The translations under genes and the position numbers were made by a program. From Buddleja alternifolia (taxonomy: Eukaryota; Streptophyta; Magnoliopsida; Lamiales; Scrophulariaceae), in NCBI GenBank assembly GCA_019426215.1, contig CM033404.1, positions 25,426,843-25,490,842 of the forward strand: a DNA stretch of 64,000 nucleotides, in the 5' to 3' direction. This document shows, piece after piece, positions 10,411 through 20,337 of this stretch. Under the pieces are notes generated by a model, which did no database searches, was not told where the DNA came from, and saw only the letters and a program-made list of their open reading frames with translations. Positions within the stretch are counted from its first letter, which is position 1, and each line of letters begins with the position of its first letter.

Positions 10411-11505
10411 TTTTTCGGAAAAACAAACAGAGGCTGCGAGGCTAACAAATTTATCACAATCATACAGAAAGTCGCGGGCTCATTTTCAACCTCCTAACAC
10501 TAGGCAACACGTATCCAAGATAGAACGCTCTAGTCACCCACACGACTGATTTCAAACTCGGTATCCCCAAACTTCTTCAACAAATCACTCCCACAACCAA
10601 ATTTTTCTCAACTCAACAAGCACAACAAGCTCACGAATGGAAAATTTAAAACGAGCAAGAAAAGAAAAACCCACAAAATTCAATCAACCCGAATGATGCT
10701 CGCAACTACCAACCAAATGCACGATATCATCAACAATCCAATACTTAAAATTAATTTGCACCCCACAATTTACCACAAAGAATATATGTACCTTAATCCA
10801 AAATGGGTAGACAATGATCACAAAGTGATGTATGAAGCTATTACTTTGCCCAAAGAGATGAAAATGCAAGGTAAAGTCCGGTGGTGGCGGCACAAGTCCG
10901 GCGGCGGCGGTGGGGTGTCGTGAATGTGGATTTTCGGCCGAAATTTGGATTTTTGATCGGTGGGAAGTGTAAGAAATCGGTTGGGAAGTGTGGATTCAAG
11001 ATGAATTGGAGAGAGATTGAGTGATGTGGGAGGAATTTGGATTTTTTTGAAGGGGGGGGGGGGGAAGAGTTAGGGTTTGAAAGAAAAAAAAATTGTAAGG
11101 GAAATGGGGGAAAGGGGAAATCTGCTGGACATATATGCATCGAACGCCGCGGCGTTGGGATGCAGTAGCGAACGCCGCGGCGTTATTTGTTTGGAACGCC
11201 GCGGCGTTGGGATGCAGTAGCGAACGCCGCGGCGTTATTTGTTTGGAACGCCGCGGCGTTGGGTCAACCCGATTTTTTTTTTTTTTTTTTATTTAAGGAA
11301 AGGGTTGCTTGCGTCGAATTGTGCGAATGAATGGAAAACCTGCAAACGCGATGAAAACACATCGTAAAAATATTAAACAGAAACAAAATGAAGAAAAAAA
11401 AACAAAGTGAAATGAAAGGAAAATAAATAAAATAAAATAAAAAAAGAACTTGGGTTGCCTCCCAAGAAGCGCTTGTTTATAGTCGTTAGCTTGACGTAGC
11501 AGCAA
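10411..11505 (-). other. H: spacer between integrase and ORF3, possible internal promoter and leader
   Basis: Read on the - strand, it contains the palindrome array (11143-11260), then a TATA-like GCATATATGT at about 11130-11139. After that comes a CT-rich stretch with a homopolymer (13 G on the + strand, 11052-11064) and the telo-box-like AAACCCTAA near 11070. This order resembles a plant promoter and 5' leader pointing at ORF3. The 11293-11505 part is A/T-rich with homopolymers. The open frame at 10841-11140 is low complexity, so I do not call it a gene. Confidence 0.45.
11143..11260. repeat. H: internal palindrome array, 5 units
   Basis: AACGCCGCGGCGTT at 11143, 11171, 11195, 11223 and 11247, with alternating 28- and 24-bp steps. 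The 52-bp higher-order unit is repeated twice, plus one palindrome. The spacers (GGGATGCAGTAGCG and ATTTGTTTGG) differ from those in the LTRs. Confidence 0.95.
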
Positions 11506-14500
11506 TCAATGTGGTGGGTCAACGAGGGTAACGTGCACATGGTCCCTCATACAACCATTTCCTTCATAGTGTTTTAAACGGTGGCCATTAACAATGAAAG
11601 AACCCTTTGTTTCGTGTGAAATTTCAACCGCACCGGAGGGGTAAACTTTCATGACAGTGAAAGGTCCTGACCATTTAGAGCGTAGTTTACCAGGAAAAAG
11701 TCGGAGGCGGGAATTGAATAAAAGGACCTGTTCTCCCTCGGTAAACTCCCTCGGTGTGATGCGCTTGTCGTGCCAGCGTTTTGTTCGTTCCTTGTAGATT
11801 TTTGCATTTTCATAGGCCTCCTGTCGGAACTCATCCAGCTTGTTCAATTGCAACAACCTGTGTTTGCCAACATCTTGCAAATCAAAATTAAGCAATTTAA
11901 TTGCCCAAAATGCCCTATGCTCTAGCTCAACGGGTAGGTGGCAAGCTTTCCCAAAAACGAGTCGGTAAGGTGACATGCCAATAGGTGTCTTAAACGCAGT
12001 TCGATATGCCCACAGGGCATCATCTAACTTAAGAGACCAATCTTTTCGAGATGAATTTACCGTTTTCTCAAGGATGCGTTTAAGTTCCCGATTGGACACT
12101 TCAACTTGACCACTCGTTTGAGGGTGGTACGGTGTGGAAATCTTATGTGTGACACCATATTTTTGCAAAAGATTATCAAACTGTTTGTTGCAAAAATGAG
12201 TGCCACCATCACTTATAATGGCTCGAGGGGTACCGAATCGCCTGAAAATGTGTTTTTTTCAAAAATTTAACTACCACCCTTGAATCATTCGTACGTAAAG
12301 CCTTCGCTTCGACCCATTTAGACACATAATCAACCGCTACTAGAATGTATTTATTGGAGCATGAGCTAGGGAATGGTCCCATAAAGTCAATGCCCCAAAC
12401 ATCAAAAAGTTCGCATTCTAGTATGTTGTTTAACGGCATTTCATGTTTCCTCGAAATATTCCCTGTTCTTTGGCATTGATCACAAGAAGATACATACGCA
12501 TGCACATCTTTAAATAGGGAGGGCCAGAAAAAACCTGATTGGAGAACTTTTGAGGCGGTCTTAGTAGGCCCAAAGTGGCCACCTACCTTGCCATCATGGC
12601 AATGGCTCATAATAGATGTCATTTCTTCTGCCGGGACACAACGCCTGATAATGCCATCTGCACAATTCTTAAACAAAAATGGCTCTTCCCAAAAATAATG
12701 CTTGACATCAGATAAAAATTTCTTCTTTTGATAAAAAGTGAGATTAAGGGGAAGTGCACCCATGACAACATAATTTGCAAAATCAGCATACCAGGGGAAA
12801 GCACCATGAATCACCGTATACAATTGTTCATCCGGAAACTCTTCCCCAATTGGTTTTTCAATGATTGAATCGGAGACAGGAGCTTCAATCCTAGACAAAT
12901 GGTCAGCCACCACATTCTCAACTCCCTTTTTATCCCTAATTTCTAGATCAAATTCTTGGAGAAGAAGAATCCATCTAATAAGGCGAGGTTTGGCATCCTT
13001 CTTTGCAAGTAGATACTTAAGTGCAGAGTGATCAGTGTAAACAATGACTTTGTTCAAGACAAGGTATGAATGAAACTTATCAAATGCAAAAACTATAGCT
13101 AGCAATTCCTTTTCCGTCGTGGCATAATTTAACTGAGCATCATTTAAAGTTCGACTCGCATAATAAATGGTGTAGAATACCTTATCTTTCCTTTGTCCGA
13201 GTACAGCTCCAACCGCTGAATCACTAGCATCACACATAAGCTCAAATGGGAGGTTCCAATCTGGAGGTGCCATGATGGGCGCTGAAATTAATTTTTCCTT
13301 GAGCGTGTGAAAAGCCTGCAAACACTTATCATCAAAGTTAAACGGTGTATCTTTTACCAACAAATTAGATAATGGTTTAGCAATTTTCGAAAAGTCTAAA
13401 ATGAAACGCCTGTAAAATCCTGCATGACCAAGAAAGCTCCTGACGGCTTTCACCGAAGAGGGTGGGGGAAGCTTTTCAATGACCTCAACTTTAGCTTTAT
13501 CCACTTCAATCCCCTTGTGAGAGATTTTGTGGCCAAGCACAATTCCTTCTTGAACCATAAAATGACACTTTTCCCAATTTAACACAAGATTAGTTTCTTC
13601 ACATCGTTTTAGAACACGTGTTAAATGGTTAAGACATGTATCGAAAGAAGTTCCAAAAACTGAAAAATCATCCATAAAAATTTCTAGGGAATCCTCGACC
13701 ATGTCATGAAAAATAGCCATCATACATCGTTGAAAGGTGGCAGGGGCATTACATAGGCCAAATGGCATCGCCTATAAGCAAATGTGCCATAAGGACAAGT
13801 GAAAGTGGTTTTCTCTTGATCCTCAGGTGTGATGGCAATTTGATTATAGCCAGAGTAGCCATCTAGGAAACAATAAAATTCATGCCCAGCTAACCTCTCA
13901 AGCATTTGATCAATGAAGGGAAGGGGAAAGTGGTCTTTCCGGGTGGCCTCATTTAATTTTCGATAATCAATGCATACTCGCCACCCGGTAACTGTTCGTG
14001 TGGGAATTAATTCATTGTTAGCATTGGTAATAACAGTCATACCTCCTTTCTTCGGGACCACTTGAGTTGGACTCACCCAATTGCTATCGGAGATAAGATA
14101 GATAATACCTGCATCGAGTAGCTTAATTACCTCCTTTTTAACAACTTCTTGCATCATTGGATTGAGTCGTCTTTGCGGTTGAATGGTGGGCTTATATTCA
14201 TCCTCCATGAGGATCTTATGCATACATACCGTTGGACAAATCCCTTTAATATCAGCTATTTTCCATCCAAAAGCCTTTTTATGGGTTTTCAACACCGTAA
14301 GCAGCTTCTCCTCCATAATGTCTGTCAAAGATGAAGAGATTATAACAGGTAAAAATTCTGAATCTTGTAAGTAAGCATACTTGAGATGAGAAGGAAGAGG
14401 TTTAAGCTCAAGAGGTGGCGGTTCTTCAATTGAGGGCTTTGGTAATGAAGTGATTGGTCTATCCAGAACTTCGAAACGAGGTCGAAAACTTCGTTTGTAA

Positions 14501-15560
14501 GGTGGATTTGCCTCGAGAAAAGCAACAGTGTCCCTCAAGTTATTGTTTTCCATTGTCTCATCCATGGGATTCACAAGACATGCCTCCACTTGATCTTCAT
14601 ATTGATTTCCCTGAAAATGTTCAGAAATTAAGGTATCAAATGCATCAATGTGGAAACAAGTAGAATCATTAGATGGTGTTCGCATGGCATGATACACATT
14701 TATTGTCACTTGCTCATCTCCCACTCTAAGAGTTAATTGACCATTGGCAATATCAATTAATGCTCGTCCGGTAGCGAGGAATGGTCGACCAAGAATGAGT
14801 GGTAGCTCGACATCTTCCTCCATATCTAGAACTACAAAGTCCACCGGGAATATGAATTTTTCGACTTTCACTAAAACATCTTCCACTATTCCTCGTGGGT
14901 ACTTGATGGACCTATCAGCGAGTTGCAATGAAATAGTGGTAGGCTTGGGCTCGCCAAGTCCTAATTTCCTGAAAAGTGACAAAGGCAACAAATTAATACT
15001 GGCACCAGAATCACACAAAACTTTAGAAAAAGAAATAGAACCGATAGTGCAAGGAATTGTAAAGCTTCCGGGATCCTTAAGCTTTTGAGGTATCCGGTTT
15101 TGCAATATAGCCGAGCATTCTGCAGTAAGGGCTATAGTTTCATGTTCCTCCAACTTTCTCTTGTTAGAAAGGATATCCTTGAGATATTTAGCGTAACTCG
15201 GCATTTGCAACAAAGCATCTACAAGAGGAATGTTAATACGCAATTGTTTAAATATATCAAGAAACTTGGCAAATTGCTTATCTAACTTTCCTTTTTGTAA
15301 TGCAAGTGGAAATGGAGGTCTTGGTTTGGGCACGGAGGGTTCGGTAGAGGAATGTCCCGAAACAGGGGATGAAGTCTCGGTGTTCTTTCCGGAGTTAGAT
15401 GTTGCCTTAGTTTTATCCAAATGTTCTGGTGCATCATCCATTTTCTCTCCCAATTTTGGATCAACGAGGTTCTTTCCGCTACGAAGTGAAACTGCTTGAA
15501 CTTGTTCCTTTGGATTTTTCTCGGTATCACTTGGTAACGGGCCTTGGGTTCGTCCGGAAA
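11506..15560 (-). pseudogene. pol: H: pol (PR-RT-RH-INT), two main frameshifts
   Basis: In - strand order, the protease has the CDSGAS motif (DSG at 15004-15012) and LILGRPFL. RT starts near 14080 (CIDYRKLN, YSGYNQI). The frame changes around 13730-13790. RT resumes with [14 protein letters not shown] and the catalytic FMDD at 13667-13678. RNase H follows ([36 protein letters not shown]), then integrase ([33 protein letters not shown]). A T-run near 12250-12257 shifts the frame inside the integrase core. The remainder runs from 12168 to a TGA at 11506 ([19 protein letters not shown] and the C-terminal region). All catalytic motifs are present, so damage is light. Confidence 0.9.
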
Positions 15561-17020
15561 GCATGTTGGCAATTTGCCCAATTTGATTTTCTAAGTTTTT
15601 TAGTGCAATTTCTTGATTTTTTAAGCTTGCTTCTTGTTTCTTGGACATCATTTCTTGATATTGAAACTTTTGTGTTGCCTCCATCATGAACTTTTGCCAC
15701 CCATCTTCCATATTATTCTTTTTCTCGCTTTGTTGTGGTTGTTGGAGCCCCCCTTGCCTTTGAAATGGAGGTTGTTGGAAACCTCCTTGGTTTTGCTGAA
15801 AACCTGGTGGTTGTGGTTTCGCCATATTCGAATTTTGGCTCCATGAGAAATTTGGATGATTCCTCCATCCCGGATTAAAAGAATTCGAGTAAGGATTATT
15901 CTGTTGACGACTTGCATTTCCCATGAAGTTAGCACTTTCAACCGAGTTAGATGTCCCACACACATTTCCTTGTAAGAGCACTCAAAATTTGTGTGATCAC
16001 CTCCACAATTTTCACAAGTGGATTTAACTTGATTTACCGTACCTTGCATGAGTCCGAAGGAATCCAATCTTTTGTTTAGGGCCTCCAATTGAACAGCTAC
16101 TGTGGAGTTATTCCCAATTTCATACAATCCGGCGGGCTTCTTGGGCAACGTGATTCGTTCGGTTGGCCATTGATAGTTGTTCTCGGCCATGAGCTCAATT
16201 AATGCCCAAGCTTCCTCAGGTGATTTGTTCATGATAGTACCTCCCGCGGCGGCATCTAAATTCGTACGGAGATTCGGTCCCAAACCCAAATAGAAAGTTT
16301 GAACAAGTGTGGGCACGGCTAACCCATGGTGTGGGCATTTCCTCAAAAGTTCCTTAAAACGCTCCCATGCCTCATAAAGTGATTCCCCCTCATATTGACG
16401 AAAGCTGGTGATTTCATTTTTCATTGCGGCCGTCTTACCCGGTGGAAAATACTTAGATAAAAATTTATCCACCATTTGTTCCCAAGTACGGATAGAGGCG
16501 GTTGACAAAGAGTTGAACCACTGTTTAGCCTTGTCTTTGAGAGAGAATGGAAATAACCGTAAGCGTATGGCGTCGTCGGTGACTCCATTGTTCTTGAAAG
16601 TATGGATAATCTCCGAGAATGTGGCTATATGAGCGTGTGGATCATCATGTTGTAAACCGGAGAATTGAACCTGGTTTCCTATCATTTGGATATACCCCGG
16701 CAGGATTTGAAAAGTGTTAGCCTCTACCGGTGGTAGAACGATTGGCCCTGCGGCTCCTTGGATGTTAGCATCATATAATCCCTCAAAGGGCGTTGCGGAG
16801 GCGCCTCTGGTTGGTTTTGATGAACGCGAAGATTTGCAAGCTCCCGACGAACTGCTTCTTCTAAGATAGCGGGATCTATGTGAATAGGAGGAGGATTCAG
16901 ATTTGGATCCATTGTAGCTTGATAACGTTGAGCCTCTCTTTGTAGTCTTACCCCTCGAGTAAACGTTCATTCAATTTCAGGGTCCAACTCCGCTAGTCCC
17001 ACTCGACTAGTACGGGTCAT
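15561..17020 (-). pseudogene. gag: H: gag, Athila type, broken near the start
   Basis: The likely start is ATG at 17020-17018 (MTRTSRVGLAELDPEIE). It is followed by TGA near 16968, where CGA would be expected, then a frame containing MDPNLNPPPIHIDPAILEE. A further shift near 16730-16780 leads into PVEANTFQILPG and the capsid core (FSLKDKAKQWFNSL, then REYEGES-like FRQYEGESLYEAWERFKELL). A zinc knuckle (CENCGGDHTNFEC) follows near 16000. The frame changes again around 15950-15980 into a Gln/Pro/Gly-rich tail and a predicted helical stretch (KNQEIALKNLENQIGQIANM). Gag and pol would be one polyprotein in an intact relative. Confidence 0.85.
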
Positions 17021-17127
17021 GCACTAACATTAAACCTTGCACAAAGAAAGACACACAAATTAAAAATAAAAGAAATGATCTAAGCTCAGAAAGAATAAGG
17101 GAATCTCAATATTAGATAAAAATAGTT

Positions 17128-17146
17128 GTCCCCGGCAACGGCGCCA
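17128..17146 (-). other. H: primer-binding site (tRNA-Asp type)
   Basis: On the - strand it reads TGGCGCCGTTGCCGGGGAC, six bases inside the 5' LTR. This is the primer site typical of Athila elements. Confidence 0.92.
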
Positions 17147-17152
17147 AAAACT

Positions 17153-18424
17153 TGACACGACAAAATCCTAGCAAGAGAACTAGGTCGCGTAAGTAGTAAA
17201 GTGGATTTCTAAGTCCGGGGTTATCGTATCCGCAGGGACAACTATAATCTAAGTACCAAGATTACTATATTACTCAATTCTAAGTTAAATCGGTCGATAG
17301 AAAGGTTGATTAACTAATTAATAAATACTAGAGAATAAACTAAGGCAACGTCACACCAAATAAAGGGAGGAAACAATAGAGAGAAGCGATCAAGGCACAT
17401 GGTTCAACCGATTATGCATTTAGATTGTGATTTAGGTTCTATTGGATTATTAGATTGATTTAGCTAAGGCGAAATTCCCTAACGTACGTACTACCCAATC
17501 TCTTGGCATAGCAACCCTACCCTTGGTAACGATTTCCTATATATCTTTATATGAAAACCCGATTAACGAGGATGCATTTAAGGTCTAGGAATTCCCCACG
17601 TGAATGGAAAGCCACCTAAAGAAACCGAGTCTATCTCTAGTCGGTTTAACTATAGGGTATTCAATGTTTATATCTTCCCTAGGTTATTATCTCTCGATCT
17701 CTAACCTAGGCATTTTATCAAACACTTGGTGATCAAGCAAATGTAGCATTGAGATCAAATATTGAATACATAGCTAAAACCAAAATTAATCCAATAAACA
17801 CCAACAAATCAACAATCAAAATAACATAAATGGCCTATCCATGGCCTCAATCAAACAAGTTTAGCTCATATTCATGTCAAAAGTGCAAATATAAATCATA
17901 CAAGTCATAGGAGATTTGAACAAATTCAAGAAACAAATATGTAAAAACTCCCTAATTCTTGTAGAGATGTGGATTCCTTGTTGAATTCTCCATGTTTTGA
18001 CCTTTAATCTTCTCTTCTAAGCTCTCTCTCTCTCTATTTTCGTGTGGTTGCTGATATCCAAGGTGAGTTAGGGTAAAAAATGGCTAAAAGAGGTATTTAT
18101 AGGCCAACACTGCCGCCTCGAACGCCGCGGCGTTGGCTACTGCTTGTGAACGCCGCGGCGTTCACTTGTTTGAACGCCGCGGCGTTGGCTACTGCTTGTG
18201 AACGCCGTGGCGTTCGCTTGTTGAACGCCGCGGCGTTGCCATGAAAAATTCCAAAAATTGTTTCATTTTGCCTTCGGTTCTTGCTCTTTCCTCCGGCTGT
18301 TAACCCAATCTGAAAAGTCAAAGCAAACCGGGTTCAAAGCATCATATGTGATCAAATTATTAAAGAAACAATCAAAATTAAGTTGATAAAAGGGGTAAAA
18401 CTTGTGTAAAAATAACATATATCA
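17153..18424 (-). repeat. H: 5' LTR
   Basis: It runs TG...CA and is 1,272 bp. It carries five palindrome units (18121-18237) upstream of a TATA box at about 18095-18103 on the - strand. It would be the active promoter of H. Confidence 0.93.
18121..18237. repeat. H: palindrome array, 5 units (5' LTR)
   Basis: Units start at 18121, 18149, 18173, 18201 and 18224. The unit at 18201 is imperfect (AACGCCGTGGCGTT). Spacing alternates between 28 and about 24 bp, as in the internal array and unlike the plain 28-bp spacing of the other LTR. Confidence 0.95.
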
Positions 18425-18429
18425 TATAC
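18425..18429. repeat. TSD of H, right copy (TATAC)
   Basis: Identical to 6440-6444. Confidence 0.92.
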
Positions 18430-18599
18430 AAAAGTGATACCATTTGATCAGAGAGATCATTGGGGGAAGTGACGTTCGAGTGGAGTGTGTAGACTCGGCA
18501 AATAATGTAGCAGACCCATTCACCAAACCCCTTAGTCAAAAGGTGTTTGATGGACATCTAGGAAGGATGGGCCTCAAATACCCGGGCAATTGGCTCTAG
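18430..18599 (+). pseudogene. pol: A: RNase H C-terminus, continued after H
   Basis: It continues the frame that stops at 6439, once H and one TSD are removed. It reads into VECVDSANNVADPFTKPL and ends at TAG 18597-18599. An internal TGA just after the junction replaces an expected CGA. DPFTKPL is the conserved end of copia pol. Confidence 0.88.
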
Positions 18600-18602
18600 G
18601 GC

Positions 18603-18613
18603 AAGTGGGAGAT
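18603..18613 (+). other. A: polypurine tract
   Basis: AAGTGGGAGAT lies directly before the TG of the 3' LTR. The same tract precedes the 3' LTR of G (61539-61549). It would prime plus-strand DNA synthesis. Confidence 0.85.
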
Positions 18614-18946
18614 TGATAGAGTAGGTGCCCGGCGCGCCAATTTTGGGCGCCATTTACTGTGTAATAAACTCTATAGAGACAATCTTTTCTAATGAATAAA
18701 GTGAATTATATCATGGCATTCTTTGTTCTTAAAATATTATATGCTTATAACGAAGTCCCTTGAATCACACATGACTATGGGACATCATCGGACATCGGGA
18801 ATGACGATGATGGAATATGTCTCCAATGTTGTGATTCTTAAAAGGTTCCAAGTCCAAGATGATTCTATCAAGAAATAGGGATATTGACAATGACTCGAAG
18901 GACTTGCTTGTGTACATAGTTCTTCGAGAACATGCCTCGTTCCATA
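18614..18946 (+). repeat. A: 3' LTR, first part
   Basis: It starts TGATAGAGTAGGTGCCCGGC and resembles the starts of K (42712) and F (52422), including CTATGGGACATCAT and GATGGAATATGTCTCCAA. It is interrupted at 18947 by B. Confidence 0.85.
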
Positions 18947-19505
18947 TGTTGGGTTTCGCAAAAAATAAAATAAACGTAGCGGAAGGATTTCAAAAACTTT
19001 ATTTTAAAAACCCAAAATTGAATTCTATGATCGCATATTTAAATTGAACAATTAATTAACGAATAAAACTTACTCGTTATTGCGAATTTGATGAAAACTT
19101 TTCTTCCTTCAAAACTTAAAGCTTCCAAATCTTCAATTCTTTATTTGAATCTTGAACTTGATCCGAACAACAAAATTACGTCGTCTCTAAATAATCACGC
19201 GCGGATCAACAAATGAAAAATCCCACTTTGTTTCATATAACTTGCTCATTAACGACTTCATATAACTTGCGAACTAGTTTTAGTAATCAAGATTGATCTC
19301 TCTAGTGCCTATCTTCCTATCCCATAGGAAGTAGAGGGATCGCACTGAAAACAAGGGCAAAGAGTTTTTACACAACTTATGGATGCAGATAAGAATTAAG
19401 TGAAAAACTAAGTATTGTCTTTTATAAATTATGATTTAAGTTCAATATAAGATGGATGCCCTTCATATTCTATCCTCTATGGCATCTGAGGGCATAATCC
19501 TAACA
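18947..19505 (-). repeat. B: 3' LTR with a large internal deletion
   Basis: Both ends match the 1.78-kb 5' LTR (GTTGGGTTTCGC on the left, GGCATAATCCTAACA on the right). About 1.2 kb between roughly 19240 and 19255 is missing. The lost part includes the TATA region. The joint carries a short duplication of CATATAACTTGC. Confidence 0.88.
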
Positions 19506-20337
19506 ACCTCTCACTTACACTCAATGCCACTCATTGTGGTATCTTATACCCATCCTTTCCAGGTGTCTCTCCAAAACAGCCTGAGGTAGTGGTTTGGTGA
19601 ACGGGTCAGCTACATTGTCAGCTGAGGCTATTTTTTGCATTGCTATCTCTCCTCTGCCAACAATCTCTCTGATGATGTGAAATCTTCTCTCAATGTGTTT
19701 CGACTTGTTATGAGACCTCGATTCCTTGGCTTGCGCTATTGCTCCATTGTTATCACAATAAAGTGGTAATGGAAGTTAAGCACTAGGGACCGATTCAAGT
19801 TCTCCAAGAAACTTTCTCATCCAAACAACTTCTTTGGCTGCCTCTGAGGCTGCCATATACTCTGCTTCAGTGGTGGAATCAGCGGTTGTGCTTTGCTTGG
19901 AACTTTTCCAAGACACCGCTCCACCATTGAGTGTAAAAATAATTCCTGAAGTTGATTTTCAGTCATCAACATCAGACTGAAAGTCTGAATCAGAATAACC
20001 TTCCATCTTCAGTTCTCCACCTCCATAGATGAGAATTCCTTAGTACTTTTAAGATACTTTAGGATATTCTTCACAGCTATCAAATGTTCCTTTCCCGGGT
20101 TTGCCTGAAATCGACTCACCACGCTTACAGATAGGTAATGTCGGGTCTAGTACACAGCATTGCATACATCAGGCTACCAACTGCAGAAGCATAAGGTACA
20201 TTACTCATCTCTTGTCTATCTTCCTCATTTTGAGAACACAAAGACTTGGATAAGTGTACTTCATGTCTCATGGGAAGAAACCCTTTCTTAGAATTATCCA
20301 TCCTAAACCTTTTTAGGACCTTTTCTAAGTAAAGGGC
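19506..20337 (-). pseudogene. pol: B: RNase H and polypurine tract, degenerate
   Basis: On the - strand, the bases next to the LTR are GTGAGAGGT preceded by GAGTGTAA, a decayed polypurine tract. Further right the sequence matches the RNase H end of G (60842-61534) at the DNA level. This covers segments equivalent to NGGAVSWKSSKQ and AEYMAASEAAKE, with several frameshifts and stops. No long frame remains. Confidence 0.8.

Larger units (their letters stand above)
6445..18424 (-). mobile_element. H: Athila-type Ty3/gypsy element with a third ORF
   Basis: This 12-kb element on the - strand has LTRs at 17153-18424 (5') and 6445-7673 (3'). It has a tRNA-Asp-type primer site, gag-PR-RT-RH-INT order (gypsy order) and a long 3' region holding a third ORF after integrase. 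The primer site TGGCGCCGTTGCCGGGGAC, the protease and RT sequences, and the ORF3 position all match the Athila group. The LTRs are nearly identical apart from repeat copy number and a handful of substitutions, so this is one of the younger insertions. Its genes nevertheless carry stops and frameshifts. Confidence 0.93.

Noticed and set aside
10841..11140. 99-codon ORF upstream of H ORF3
   Set aside because: Pro/Phe/Ser-rich from a CT-rich strand with a G homopolymer. It fits a leader better than a protein.
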